A stretch of 64,000 nucleotides of DNA. Origin: Clostridia bacterium. GTDB taxonomy: Bacteria > Bacillota > Clostridia > Oscillospirales > CAG-272. Made by a program: the position numbers and the translations under genes. The stretch lies in NCBI GenBank assembly GCA_017472305.1, contig JAFUQP010000008.1, positions 1 through 64,000 on the forward strand, in the 5' to 3' direction. Positions within the stretch are counted from its first letter, which is position 1, and the number at the start of each line of letters is the position of its first letter. Positions 8,969-16,238 of the stretch are shown piece by piece. A model generated the notes under the pieces. That model was not told the DNA's origin. It was given only the letters and a program-made list of their open reading frames with translations, and searched no databases.

Positions 8969-10279
8969 TTATTTGATTATGCCTTCCTCTTCGGACTGCT
9001 CGCCCTCGTCACCTTCTGACTCCTCCTCGTCCTCGGAAGGACGCTCGTCGGTAACCTTTACCGACTCAACGCGGCGGCCGTCCATCTCCAGCACCTCAAC
9101 GGAAATTCCGAACTCGGAGAAGGTGTCGCCGACCTCGGGAATTCTGCCGAGAGCCTCCATAGCCCAACCGCTGACGGTAACCGACTCGGGCTCCTCGTCA
9201 AGCTCGAGGGTATCAAAGAGCTTCTCGGTGTTTGCTTTACCGGAAACGATGTATTCCTTCTCACCGATTTCCTTGATTTCCTCTATAATTTCGTCGTGCT
9301 CGTCCCAGATTTCGCCTACTATCTCCTCAAGAATATCCTCGAGAGTGACAAGGCCGGAAACCGAGCCGAACTCGTCTGTAACCATAGCCATATGCAGCTG
9401 CTTTTCCTGCAGCTCCTTCATAAGGTCGTTGACCTGCTGGGTTTTTGCTACGAACATAACAGGCTTCAGTATGTCCGAAATAGGAGCGTCTGTTCCGTAT
9501 GCGGTAGCGTAAAAGTCCTTGTAATAAAGAATACCGACGGTATTGTCAAGGTCGTTCTCGTAGACAGGAAGCCTCGAATAGCCCGATTCGGAGAACACCT
9601 TGACGATTTCCTCCTTGTCGGCATCTATAGGCAGTGCCGTAACGTCTATTCTGGGGGTGAATATATCCTCAACGACGAGGTCGCCGAATTCTATCGCGCT
9701 CTTTATAAGGTCGGACTCCTCCTTGTCGAAGTCGCCGTCCTCCTCAGCCTCCTCTATAATAGAGATAAGCTCCTCCTCAGTCATGCCCTTGTCCTCCTCG
9801 GACTTTGAGAGCTTGGCGAGAAGGTCTTGCCATTTCTTAAATACGAAGTTGAAGGGGGTAAAAACGATTTTCAAGCCGTTGATTATGGGGGCAGAGAAGA
9901 GCGCAAACCTTTCGGGCGAGTTCTTTGCCATGGTTTTCGGGGAAATTTCACCGAATATAAGCACAACCACCGTCATAACCACGGTAGAGATAGTTGCGCC
10001 GAGGTCCTCGCTCCGAAGAAGCTCGGTAAAGAGCAGCGTGCCAAGCGACGCACTTAAAATATTAACGATGTTGTTACCGATAAGAATGGTCGTGATGAGC
10101 GAGTCGTAATCCTCGGCGAGCTTAATCGCAAGAGCCGAGCGTTTGTCGCCCTTTTCAGCCTGATTTTTGAGTCTTATCCGGTTGAAGGTGTTGAAGGCTG
10201 TCTCGGTAGCCGAGAAATAGCCCGACATAATGACGCAGAAAATGATGATAACCAGATAAGTTACTAAATGACCTTCCAT
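8969..10279 (-). CDS. CNNM/CorC (HlyC)-family transmembrane protein
   Basis: 436-aa protein of the hemolysin/CorB-CNNM family. An N-terminal DUF21 transmembrane domain (residues ~1-190, with SGYFSATETAF and the FGEISPKTMA motif) is followed by a CBS pair (~210-330, with FTPRIDVTALP and VTDEFGSVSGLVTLEDILEEIVGEI) and a C-terminal CorC/HlyC domain (~345-415). The acidic tail (SEDEEESEGDEGEQSEEE) is unusually long. Family members are implicated in Mg2+/divalent cation efflux. A structured RNA with its own terminator lies upstream on the same strand (10424-10576), which could be independent or a leader. Confidence 0.87.
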   Translation of the reverse strand: MEGHLVTYLVIIIFCVIMSGYFSATETAFNTFNRIRLKNQAEKGDKRSALAIKLAEDYDSLITTILIGNNIVNILSASLGTLLFTELLRSEDLGATISTVVMTVVVLIFGEISPKTMAKNSPERFALFSAPIINGLKIVFTPFNFVFKKWQDLLAKLSKSEEDKGMTEEELISIIEEAEEDGDFDKEESDLIKSAIEFGDLVVEDIFTPRIDVTALPIDADKEEIVKVFSESGYSRLPVYENDLDNTVGILYYKDFYATAYGTDAPISDILKPVMFVAKTQQVNDLMKELQEKQLHMAMVTDEFGSVSGLVTLEDILEEIVGEIWDEHDEIIEEIKEIGEKEYIVSGKANTEKLFDTLELDEEPESVTVSGWAMEALGRIPEVGDTFSEFGISVEVLEMDGRRVESVKVTDERPSEDEEESEGDEGEQSEEEGIIK

Positions 10280-10423
10280 CTGTTGTTTTGAAAAATACCT
10301 TCCAGTTTTAAAAAATTCATAACGGGAAACCGTGGGGGAGGGAGGTGCACGAGGGGTGCGGAAAAGGCCGGTAAATAACCGTCGTAGGGGTAAAAGCTCA
10401 AATCAGATACGGAAAATAAACAG

Positions 10424-10576
10424 CAAAAAAAGGCATAACCACCCCAAAAATCAGTGTGGCTAAGCCTGCATTATTCTGTTATAGCGGTCTGACAAGTGTC
10501 CCCGTCCGCGCCGTCGTCCATGGCTCCTCCAGAAAATTTCGCTCTAGGGCAGAATACCTGCCGAAGCGTTATGTAC
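10424..10576 (-). ncRNA. Structured RNA of unknown class, upstream of the CNNM gene
   Basis: A consensus promoter on the minus strand (TTGACA at 10605-10610, 17-bp spacer, TATAAT at 10582-10587) starts an approximately 150-nt RNA. The RNA has a GGCAG-GTATT-CTGCC hairpin inside a CGCT/AGCG stem, a TTCTG/CAGAA closing stem around a GC-rich block, and ends in a GGCTTAGCCACAC.../...GTGGTTATGCC hairpin followed by seven Ts. No open frame with a ribosome binding site is present. It could be a stand-alone RNA or a terminating leader (riboswitch or attenuator) of the CNNM gene, whose start is 145 bp further on. I could not match it to a class I know. Confidence 0.6.
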
Positions 10577-10679
10577 TAAATATTATAGCACATATTTTCC
10601 CAAATGTCAACACCCTCGGAAAAATAGTAGTACAATAGTAGAATAAGTGCCAAAAAACACAGCAAATCGCTCCCCCTTC

Positions 10680-10698
10680 TAAAAAATTCCACAAAAAA
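10680..10698 (+). repeat. Left flanking direct repeat of the element
   Basis: TAAAAAATTCCACAAAAAA, identical to 28725-28743. The non-A core TTCCAC inside two A-tracts makes chance identity unlikely. It is a candidate target-site duplication or attachment core. Confidence 0.65.
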
Positions 10699-10702
10699 CC
10701 CA

Positions 10703-10734
10703 AATGTCAAGTATTATAGTGCAAAAAGTTTAAA
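10703..10734 (+). repeat. Left terminal inverted repeat
   Basis: This 32-nt end matches the reverse complement of 28694-28725 at 22 of 32 positions without gaps. It shares AATGT at the tip and an uninterrupted TAGTGCAA block. It overlaps the transposase stop codon, as is common for insertion-sequence ends. A weaker match (14 of 21) exists to the inverted sequence at 11849-11868. Confidence 0.6.
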
Positions 10735-11821
10735 AAAGATTAATATTTAATTTGTCAAGTTCGTTTTTGAAGCGTTTTTCGGCGCATTCTCCGCCGAATA
10801 TGCGGCGAGGATAGTTATTTATGAAGTCTTGCACGTTGCGAATGTATTCTTCACTGTACGAGGAAATTGCGGTGCCCTTCGGGATAAATCGACGGATAAA
10901 GCCATTCTGGTTCTCATTTGAGCCGCGCTCTGAAGAGCAGTACGGGTGACAGTAGTACACCGTGGTCCTTTTCTTCCCGGTGTACGGTGACGTTTCTATG
11001 CCTTCGATATCGGAGAATTCCACTCCGTTATCGAAGGTTATTGTTTTAAATATCTCTCGGAAGTTTTCACTTCCTATTCTGCGCTCGAGGCGGTTAAGCA
11101 TTCCAACCGTCCCTGTTGCCGTCTTGCCGGGAGACTTCAATATTATTTCCATACGGGTGAGCCGTTCTGTCATTGTCAGAACGGTCTCGCCCTTTTTCTT
11201 TTGACCGATAACACTGTCGCCTTCCCAATGTCCGAAGGTGATACGCTTTGCTACCTCTGCCGGGCGGCGTTCTATACTGTGCTCGACGTTCGGCAGCTTC
11301 TTCGCTTCCTTTTCTTCTTTATGCTTTTTCATTTCACCCTTGCGTAACAAATTCTTATTGCTGATTTTCAGGAATACGCCCTTATCTATATAGCTGTACA
11401 ACGTTACACGGCACACGTTCGTTTTGAACTTAAGACCGTGCTCTTTTATGTAAAGGAGTATTGCGTCGGGAGAATACCCGGCGAGGACCATATCTTCTAC
11501 AAAATGCGCGAATTTATGATCGTTACCTATTTTCAGAGGTGCGCCTTTTGCGCTTGCGTTTATATCCGCTTTCATTTGTGCAATATCTGCGCTATATTTT
11601 CTGGTCTCGGTCCAATCGTAGTTACGGTGCATATAGTAACCTCTTTTAAGCTCTCGGTAAATGCTTTGATGCGGATATCCGAGAATTTCACTGATTTTAC
11701 TGACCGGGACGTGTGCATTGTAGAGTGCCTCGAGCTGGTCTCTTTTAGACTTGGTAAAGGTTTTATACTCTCTTCTTTGTCTGGGCTTTGGTTCTGCTAT
11801 TTGTTTTCTCGCTCTCTTCAT
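10730..11821 (-). CDS. IS30-family transposase
   Basis: 363-aa DDE transposase. The N-terminal helix-turn-helix (residues ~20-60, SKISEILGYPHQSIYRELKR) is followed by the RNase-H-like catalytic core: first Asp in FGHWEGDSVIG, second in ITFDNGVEFSD, and the Glu in ERGSNENQNGFIRRFIPKG. This is the classical IS30 signature. The start is supported by AAGGAG. Two tandem TGTCTAWACGAC motifs lie just upstream (11838-11866). It is either the sole gene of a 1.16-kb insertion sequence or, as I favour, the integration enzyme of the whole 18-kb element, since the better matching inverted repeat lies at 28.7 kb and no other recombinase is present. Confidence 0.92.
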   Translation of the reverse strand: MKRARKQIAEPKPRQRREYKTFTKSKRDQLEALYNAHVPVSKISEILGYPHQSIYRELKRGYYMHRNYDWTETRKYSADIAQMKADINASAKGAPLKIGNDHKFAHFVEDMVLAGYSPDAILLYIKEHGLKFKTNVCRVTLYSYIDKGVFLKISNKNLLRKGEMKKHKEEKEAKKLPNVEHSIERRPAEVAKRITFGHWEGDSVIGQKKKGETVLTMTERLTRMEIILKSPGKTATGTVGMLNRLERRIGSENFREIFKTITFDNGVEFSDIEGIETSPYTGKKRTTVYYCHPYCSSERGSNENQNGFIRRFIPKGTAISSYSEEYIRNVQDFINNYPRRIFGGECAEKRFKNELDKLNINLF

Positions 11822-11837
11822 GGATATACTCCTTATC

Positions 11838-11866
11838 TGTCTAAACGACGTTTGTGTCTATACGAC
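11838..11866 (-). promoter_or_regulatory. Tandem 12-bp motif upstream of the transposase
   Basis: TGTCTAAACGAC (11838-11849) and TGTCTATACGAC (11855-11866) in direct orientation, 17 bp apart. A third copy, TGTCTATACGAC, is at 19117-19128, immediately before the ribosome binding site of the first gene of the Zot operon. In the reading direction the motif is GTCGTWTAGACA. It is a candidate operator or RNA site shared by transposition and assembly genes. Confidence 0.5.
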
Positions 11867-11868
11867 TT

Positions 11869-12454
11869 TAATTGTGAGTAGGATTGGGGAACGAGGGCGA
11901 CGGTGCGCGTGGCTGCCGCTGTCCGCGCAACCGTCGTCGTAAACCTCGTTTCCCCAATAATCCTTACGGTTTTGATTACCGAAAAAAGGCTTTAGCGTTT
12001 TTTTCCTTGTATGTGCTAACATACGACAGAGGAAAACCTTTTTATCGCGGTTTTCCCAACGGTTTCGAAGTGCCGTTGGCTCCCTTTCCCTGTTGAAGCT
12101 GTCCTGCGGGACGGGGATATCATAAGTCACGCAAAAAGGTCAATGTCGCTCGTCCGATTTATCCTTCCCCTCTTCCGTGAGACGAGGTGAACATAAATTC
12201 TCCGTCGCTCGTTGACTTTCCGCGCTACTTATGGGTGCCTGTAGGCAAGGAGGTGCACGGCACCTCTCTTTTTTTAATGGGGGACGGGCTTACTGTTCAT
12301 TGGCGGTCAGTTGCCGAAAAGCTGGCGGTTGGTGCTATCCTTTAAAGCACCGGGCGAGGTTGTAGTCGCCTAGAGTCCTACATCAGACACCGGGAGGGGC
12401 TGACGGCTCCCGGGGTTGAAAAGCCGAATAAAAAAAACAGGTAGGTAGAAAGGA
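11869..12454. other. Hairpin-rich non-coding block (candidate packaging/origin region)
   Basis: No credible gene is seen. 11883-11958 forms a long extended hairpin: ATTGGGGAACGAGG with its complement (one bulge), then CGACGGT/ACCGTCG and GCGCG/CGCGC. Further hairpins follow at about 12003-12032 (TTCCTTGTATGT arm), 12031-12056 (GGAAAACC/GGTTTTCC) and 12061-12080 (AACGG/CCGTT). A plus-strand terminator lies at 12250-12275. The last ~170 bp before the 40-aa gene also fold (GGTGCT/AGCACC, GGGAG/CTCCC). Confidence 0.55.
12250..12275 (+). terminator. Intrinsic terminator in the left non-coding block
   Basis: GAGGTGC, ACG loop, GCACCTC, then TCTTTTTTT. It ends some plus-strand RNA of the hairpin-rich region. 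I find no good promoter for that RNA, so its 5' end is unknown. Confidence 0.75.
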
Positions 12455-12577
12455 ATGGACGAAAAGAACTTGGCTTCAGATAAGCACCTTTTGAGAGCAA
12501 TTCTCGAACTTATCGCAAAATGCGAAACTCTCGAAGAACTCCGAGAGTCCGTCGCAAGAATACTTAAGGACGAATAA
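12455..12577 (+). CDS. 40-aa helical protein, unknown
   Basis: Short gene with a good AGAAAGGA ribosome binding site. The protein begins MDEKNLASDKHLL and is predicted to be mostly helical and acidic (LRAILELIAKCETLEELR, ending ILKDE), with no membrane span. It lies at the end of a structured leader. Its stop codon abuts the terminator of a short RNA transcribed towards it from the opposite strand (12578-12670), the same arrangement as for the 112-, 129- and 136-aa genes of this element. Function unknown. Confidence 0.6.
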   Translation: MDEKNLASDKHLLRAILELIAKCETLEELRESVARILKDE

Positions 12578-12670
12578 AAAAAGTGCCCACGGCGCGTAAT
12601 TGACCCTACCACCGTGAGCGCTTGAGGAATGAAAAGGTCGAACCTACCCGACCAACTCATTCTGAATTGC
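12578..12670 (-). ncRNA. Short convergent RNA 1 of the element
   Basis: Minus-strand promoter TTGACA (12700-12705), 17-bp spacer, TATAAT (12677-12682). The approximately 93-nt RNA contains a GAATGA.../...TCATTC and GGTCG/CGACC hairpin and ends in a CTCACGG/CCGTGGG-type hairpin (12585-12619) with a U7 tract. No ribosome binding site or open frame. It is tail-to-tail with the 40-aa gene. Confidence 0.7.
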
Positions 12671-12737
12671 TCTTACATTATAGCACACCTTTTAAAATTT
12701 GTCAAGCCCCCACTCCGAAGGGGCGAAAGGAGTAAAA

Positions 12738-13040
12738 ATGACTTGGACTATGGCTTATAACACAGTGCGGCACGAACTTAAAACCGCCACTGGAAAGAGA
12801 TTAGAGAATTTGCAGAAAGCACTAAAGAGCGCGCAATGCCGCTTTGGAAGTTATGACCTCGATAAATACATTACAATTTCCGTCGAGGGTTATTCGTGCG
12901 TAGCTTTTATTATTAACCCTTCGGAAGTATCGAGAAACGTATTTCCCTTCGACGAAGAAAGAGTTTACCCTATGCAAGGAGTAAAACTAGAACCGAGATT
13001 TTTAACTTGGAGTGATTTAAAAGATGAAGAAGCTGACTGA
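12738..13040 (+). CDS. 100-aa element protein, unknown
   Basis: Starts MTWTMAYNTVRHELKTATGK at 12738 after CGAAAGGAG; the frame is open 39 bp upstream without a ribosome binding site. No membrane span or recognised domain. It has a helical N-terminus followed by a beta-rich part (YITISVEGYSCVAFIINPSE). It overlaps the next gene by 17 bp and is first of a rightward early operon of small proteins ending with the RHH regulator. Function unknown. Confidence 0.7.
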   Translation: MTWTMAYNTVRHELKTATGKRLENLQKALKSAQCRFGSYDLDKYITISVEGYSCVAFIINPSEVSRNVFPFDEERVYPMQGVKLEPRFLTWSDLKDEEAD

Positions 13041-13254
13041 CAAAGACCTTTACGAATTTGTTTATCGAGCAGACACCGCACAGAAGATATCTACTGCCGA
13101 GCGGTGGCTGAACGCGCACAAGCACCTCACGAGCCGAAGCACCTTTGACGAGCTTATTGCCGTTCTGAACAGGACCGCAAAAAGGCTCTTCAGAGTGCGA
13201 ATGGCTGAATTTGAAGCAAAGCTCTACGGCTCTGAAGCCGTAACCAACGTCTGA
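13024..13254 (+). CDS. 76-aa element protein, unknown
   Basis: Helical, basic protein (MKKLTDKDLYEFVYRADTAQ..., then AERWLNAHKHLTSRSTFDEL). No recognised domain. It overlaps the upstream gene by 17 bp, suggesting translational coupling. Small helical proteins in this position are common in phage early operons; function unknown. Confidence 0.65.
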   Translation: MKKLTDKDLYEFVYRADTAQKISTAERWLNAHKHLTSRSTFDELIAVLNRTAKRLFRVRMAEFEAKLYGSEAVTNV

Positions 13255-13270
13255 AGAAAGGAGAACGAGA

Positions 13271-13468
13271 ATGAAAAAACTGAAGGAATTAAAATACGGC
13301 GAATACTTCATTCTGAAAGATATCCCCGAGCCGAAAGAAAGTCAAGTCTACGTCAGAGGCGAGTATGACAGAAGCTCGAAGAAGTACCTTTGCGGAAAGT
13401 TCGTAGACATATCCTACTCGAGACTGCTCTCGGGTGAAACCACAGTATACACTGAATTTGCTTTTTAA
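13271..13468 (+). CDS. 65-aa element protein, unknown
   Basis: Begins MKKLKELKYGEYFILKDIPE after AGAAAGGAG. Beta-rich pattern (GEYFILK, QVYVRGEYD, KYLCGKFVDISYSRLL) suggests a small barrel or SH3-like fold, and the gene ends TEFAF. The next gene starts 12 bp downstream. Function unknown. Confidence 0.65.
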   Translation: MKKLKELKYGEYFILKDIPEPKESQVYVRGEYDRSSKKYLCGKFVDISYSRLLSGETTVYTEFAF

Positions 13469-13480
13469 AGGAGAGAAACA

Positions 13481-13669
13481 ATGAACTACGTTGATACTAT
13501 TAATGACTATGCTATTTACGAATTTAGTAAGAAAGTCTGCAAGGAAAACGGATATTGCTATCCTACCTTCGGGGCATTTCTCAATCCCGAAGAAAATCCG
13601 ATTGCAGGACACGAGGAATGCTCTATGGAGACTTTCGAAGAGCTCGCTCGATGGTGCGAGAAAAACTGA
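13481..13669 (+). CDS. 62-aa element protein, unknown
   Basis: Starts MNYVDTINDYAIYEFSKKVC after AAAGGAG. Acidic, mixed-fold protein with three Cys residues and no membrane span. Last gene before a hairpin at 13676-13697, so possibly the end of a first transcriptional unit. Function unknown. Confidence 0.65.
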   Translation: MNYVDTINDYAIYEFSKKVCKENGYCYPTFGAFLNPEENPIAGHEECSMETFEELARWCEKN

Positions 13670-13675
13670 AATATT

Positions 13676-13703
13676 CCGAGGCGGTTCGCCGCCTCGGTTT
13701 CAC
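13676..13703 (+). terminator. Hairpin terminator or attenuator
   Basis: CCGAGGCGG, TTCG loop, CCGCCTCGG, then a weak TTTCACT tract. A second small palindrome CTAAACTTAGTTTAG lies at about 13713-13727 and could be an operator before the 335-aa gene. Confidence 0.55.
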
Positions 13704-13771
13704 TCTCACCCCCTAAACTTAGTTTAGCCTAGTGCCGAGCCACCCCACACCATTATTTTGAGGAGATAATT

Positions 13772-14779
13772 ATGAGTTATTTTGTACCTGCGCCCACCGT
13801 CGAGGAAGATTTTGTCAACCTCGTACGCTTAGAGCTTGACGATATCAAGCACACCTTTTTCAAAATTGGTTTCAGACTGCGCGAAGCCAACAACTGTAAA
13901 TACTATCTAAAATTAGGTTTTGAAAGTATAGAGGACTGCGCCGAGGCTCTCTTCGGCTTCGGTAAAACTACCACCTACGACCTTATGAAGATATCTCAAA
14001 TGTTCGCGAACAGAGAAACACCTATGCATATTGACTCGCACTACGAGAAATATTCTCAAAGCCAACTCGTTTTATTCTCGCAAGTTAATTTATCTAGAAG
14101 CAATTTTATATCAATGGCAAAGCCTTCTGATAGTATAAGTAAGCTAAAAAAGGCAAAGAGCTATTGGACACAGCTTCAGAGAGGCAAGCTTCAGAGCTTC
14201 CTCGGCTGGGGCAGATGTGAAAACTTCGACGAATTCATTGAGAAAGTCGAAGCGTGTAACCCCGAGCTCAAAGCTGTGAACACCACATCTCTTGCAGAGC
14301 CGGAGCAAATTACAATTGAAGAAAATTCCGGATATCCGGAAAAGCCGAAGGATATAGTTATAGAAGCCAATGCCGAAGAGATGGTTGTTATCGAAGAAGA
14401 AGCAGAAGAGAATAAGAAACGAATATCCGAATATCTTATCCCGGCATGTGCCAATATGATACAGCACATGTGCTATAAAACGTTTTTTGACCCGGACAAC
14501 AAGGGCTTCGGAGTACGTGTTCTTCCCGAGGATTTATCCTCGCAAATGGTCGAAGAAATGCTAAAAGCTTTTGACAAAAACCGTACTGCCATTAAGAACA
14601 TTTTCAAGAATTACATCAATGAAAGGCTCGGTCAATATGATTACGAAATAATCCTCAACGGAAAGAAGCAGCCTTTTTCGCAGTTCTGCGGTAATGTAGC
14701 CAATTGTATTATGGACATATTTTTTGAAGAATTAAGTATACTCATTCCCGAGAAGAAAGAGAGGAAGAAAAAGAAATGA
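13772..14779 (+). CDS. 335-aa protein with DUF3102-like N-terminus
   Basis: Starts after TGAGGAG. Residues ~10-65 (LELDDIKHTFFKIGFRLREA, then YLKLGFESIEDCAEALFGFG and TTTYDLMKI) resemble the DUF3102/plasmid-type helical domain seen in mobile-element proteins, which includes a likely helix-turn-helix. The middle is acidic (residues ~175-215) and the C-terminus ends in a run of lysines. It overlaps the ASCH gene by 4 bp (ATGA). A role in element maintenance, copy control or transcription is an inference. A 16-bp palindrome, TTCCGGATATCCGGAA, lies inside the gene at 14326-14341. Confidence 0.65.
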   Translation: MSYFVPAPTVEEDFVNLVRLELDDIKHTFFKIGFRLREANNCKYYLKLGFESIEDCAEALFGFGKTTTYDLMKISQMFANRETPMHIDSHYEKYSQSQLVLFSQVNLSRSNFISMAKPSDSISKLKKAKSYWTQLQRGKLQSFLGWGRCENFDEFIEKVEACNPELKAVNTTSLAEPEQITIEENSGYPEKPKDIVIEANAEEMVVIEEEAEENKKRISEYLIPACANMIQHMCYKTFFDPDNKGFGVRVLPEDLSSQMVEEMLKAFDKNRTAIKNIFKNYINERLGQYDYEIILNGKKQPFSQFCGNVANCIMDIFFEELSILIPEKKERKKKK

Positions 14780-15240
14780 AAGAAACCCTTACATCAATTC
14801 AAAAGCCGCATACAGACAACATATTTGCCGGAATAAAAAAGGTCGAGTGGAGAACCTACTCGCTCCCGGCAGGGCGACACCACGTTTACGAAACCAAGAG
14901 AGGCGGCGGTCTCGGGAAAGTAATAGGAACGTTCAGAACGAATACATACTACCACTTCGCCGACGTTAATTCCATTCCCGATTGGCTTATCCGGGACGGC
15001 TGCGTTCCCCGGGAATGGCTTAAAAGATATGCCAAAGGGAGAACACTCTTTGCTAATCTGATTTACAACGTGAAACGCTTCGAGCATCCGAAGCTCCTCT
15101 GCGATTATAACAACTTCGCGAAGGCTACACACTGCGAGAGGTGCGGCAAGTGGGACGAGGTCCCATATCCTTGCTTCAACTGCCCGAAGAACAGTATTGT
15201 AGTAATGCCGCCGCAAAGCTTTATGTACGTGGACGTATGA
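14776..15240 (+). CDS. ASCH-domain protein with zinc ribbon
   Basis: 154-aa protein. The N-terminal half has the ASCH/PUA-like pattern (TSIQKPHTDNIFAGIKKVEW, the basic RTYSLPAGRHHVYETKRGGG turn, then GKVIGTFR). Near the C-terminus a CERCGKWDEVPYPCFNCP pattern could form a zinc knuckle. ASCH domains bind RNA or modified nucleotides and are frequent in phage and mobile-element early regions, sometimes as nucleases. It starts inside the stop of the 335-aa gene (ATGA), indicating coupling, and is followed 12 bp later by the RHH gene. Confidence 0.75.
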   Translation: MKETLTSIQKPHTDNIFAGIKKVEWRTYSLPAGRHHVYETKRGGGLGKVIGTFRTNTYYHFADVNSIPDWLIRDGCVPREWLKRYAKGRTLFANLIYNVKRFEHPKLLCDYNNFAKATHCERCGKWDEVPYPCFNCPKNSIVVMPPQSFMYVDV

Positions 15241-15252
15241 AAGGAGAAAAAA

Positions 15253-15519
15253 GTGTATTACGGTCAAAGAGATAAACTAATATCTATAAGAGTATCATCT
15301 GAATTACTTAACGAAGTAAAGAAAAGAATTGATAGTTATACAAGCATATCGCACGGCAGAGGTGGGCGAAACACCTATGATGCACGAGTTCCCGGTTATA
15401 ATAGTGCTTGGAATAAATTAAGTATAGCGGACATAATAGAAAAAGCTTTAAAAGATTTTGTGGCAAATACGCCTATTAATCCGGCGCAATCTAATACTTC
15501 TCCTGCAGTTAAAAAATAA
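15253..15519 (+). CDS. Ribbon-helix-helix-like regulator (GTG start)
   Basis: 88-aa protein with a GTG start at 15253 and AAGGAG at 15241. The N-terminal strand KLISIRVSSELLNEVKKRID fits the RHH beta-strand plus first helix; after a Gly/Arg-rich insert (GRGGRNTYDARVPGYNS) the helix SIADIIEKALKDFV supplies the second. RHH proteins bind DNA as dimers, usually to inverted or direct repeats. An array of palindromes and direct repeats lies just downstream (15524-15639), so it is a good candidate for the element's repressor or copy-control factor. Confidence 0.6.
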   Translation: MYYGQRDKLISIRVSSELLNEVKKRIDSYTSISHGRGGRNTYDARVPGYNSAWNKLSIADIIEKALKDFVANTPINPAQSNTSPAVKK

Positions 15520-15523
15520 ATCC

Positions 15524-15639
15524 AACCTCAAGGTGCAATGTATTACTTTTTCGGAGCAAGATTTGTATTACAATTCACACGTGTATTTTGTATTACATTT
15601 AACCTCGAGGTGTAATGTATTACTTTGCACCTCAAGGTG
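15524..15639. promoter_or_regulatory. Operator/iteron array
   Basis: Three near-identical palindromes: ACCTCAAGGTG (within 15524-15535), AACCTCGAGGTGT (15601-15613) and CACCTCAAGGTG (15628-15639). The first two are each followed by YAATGTATTAC; further GTATTAC motifs lie at 15565-15571 and 15590-15596. The array sits between the RHH gene and two facing transcription units. It is a likely protein-binding array, either operator or replication iterons. Confidence 0.6.
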
Positions 15640-15642
15640 AAC

Positions 15643-15673
15643 AAAAAAGAACCCAAAGTTTTTCTTCGGGTCC
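15643..15673 (-). terminator. Terminator of the leftward assembly operon
   Basis: Read on the minus strand: GGACCCGAAG, AAAAA loop, CTTTGGGTTC, then six Ts. It would stop read-through from the 129-aa gene and Zot operon. Confidence 0.7.
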
Positions 15674-15721
15674 TCAAAAATTACCTATTGACTTTTCGGT
15701 CAAAAAAGCATATAATAGAAG

Positions 15722-15848
15722 TACAGGTTAGGTAATGCTATGCGTTGGAAGCAATCAAGGTGTAGCCGCACGTATTAAAATGGCGCAGATTGAAGGCATA
15801 GATAAGACTAACAAAGAGGGACCGTCACTCACGGCCCCTCGTTTTTTT
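15722..15848 (+). ncRNA. Short convergent RNA 2 of the element
   Basis: Promoter TTGACT (15688-15693), 17-bp spacer, TATAAT (15711-15716). The approximately 127-nt RNA ends in a 10-bp hairpin (15816-15840, GAGGGACCGT/ACGGCCCCTC, one mismatch) followed by seven Ts. A 40-codon frame starts at an ATG within it but runs through the terminator and lacks a good ribosome binding site. The T tract overlaps the last codons of the 129-aa gene on the other strand. Confidence 0.72.
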
Positions 15849-16236
15849 ATTTTTTAATGCTTAAATGCTTTTGCTCTTTCCCTTTGAGCGCACTTATATG
15901 AACATTCCTTGTATGTTCATAGCCAGTCCACACGCCAAAACCTTTTGTTTTAGATACGGGAATAGGCGTAATATCGCCTTTTCTCAAGCGTTCATACTTG
16001 CCTTTGGAGAATATGTTATATATATCTCCCTGTTCTTTGTGAAAAGGTCCTGCGCCAAGAACGCGCTTATCGTCACCTTTAAGTTCTCTCTTATCCTCGA
16101 GAGTCGTAATTACTTTACATCTAAAACGCTTAGTGAACGGGTTAAACCATTTCACATGAACAAAGTGAGCCCCATTACGCTTTATCTTTAAAGCAGCATT
16201 GTTTACTTTGAATATTTTTCCTACATATTTTGCCAT
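15847..16236 (-). CDS. 129-aa basic protein, RNA-paired family
   Basis: Strongly basic protein beginning MAKYVGKIFKVNNAALKIKR. A beta-rich core includes HFVHVKWFNPFTKRFRCKVI followed by TTLEDK, then GDITPIPVSKTKGFGVWTG. It resembles, in overall pattern but weakly in sequence, the 112- and 136-aa proteins of this element (basic N-terminus, a strand pair ending in V-I-T-T/S, lysine tail). It starts 3 bp after the Zot stop codon, so it is the last gene of that operon. The C-terminal Lys codons are the complement of the T tract of the facing RNA. Nucleic-acid binding is inferred; a toxin role is possible but unproven. Confidence 0.6.
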   Translation of the reverse strand: MAKYVGKIFKVNNAALKIKRNGAHFVHVKWFNPFTKRFRCKVITTLEDKRELKGDDKRVLGAGPFHKEQGDIYNIFSKGKYERLRKGDITPIPVSKTKGFGVWTGYEHTRNVHISALKGKEQKHLSIKK

Positions 16237-16238
16237 AA

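Noticed and set aside
10709..11868. Stand-alone IS30 insertion sequence with inverted repeats at 10709-10728 and 11849-11868
   Set aside because: Not excluded, but the internal right end matches only 14 of 21 positions, and part of that match is the TGTCTATACGAC motif found elsewhere in the element. The far end at 28694-28725 matches better and is flanked by the direct repeat.
15524..15639. XerCD dif-like site
   Set aside because: Palindromes and GTATTAC motifs do not form the two 11-bp arms with a 6-bp centre expected for dif; no such site was seen at the element ends either.
15759..15846. 40-codon frame inside the short RNA at 15722-15848
   Set aside because: No adequate ribosome binding site and the frame continues through the terminator hairpin and T tract.
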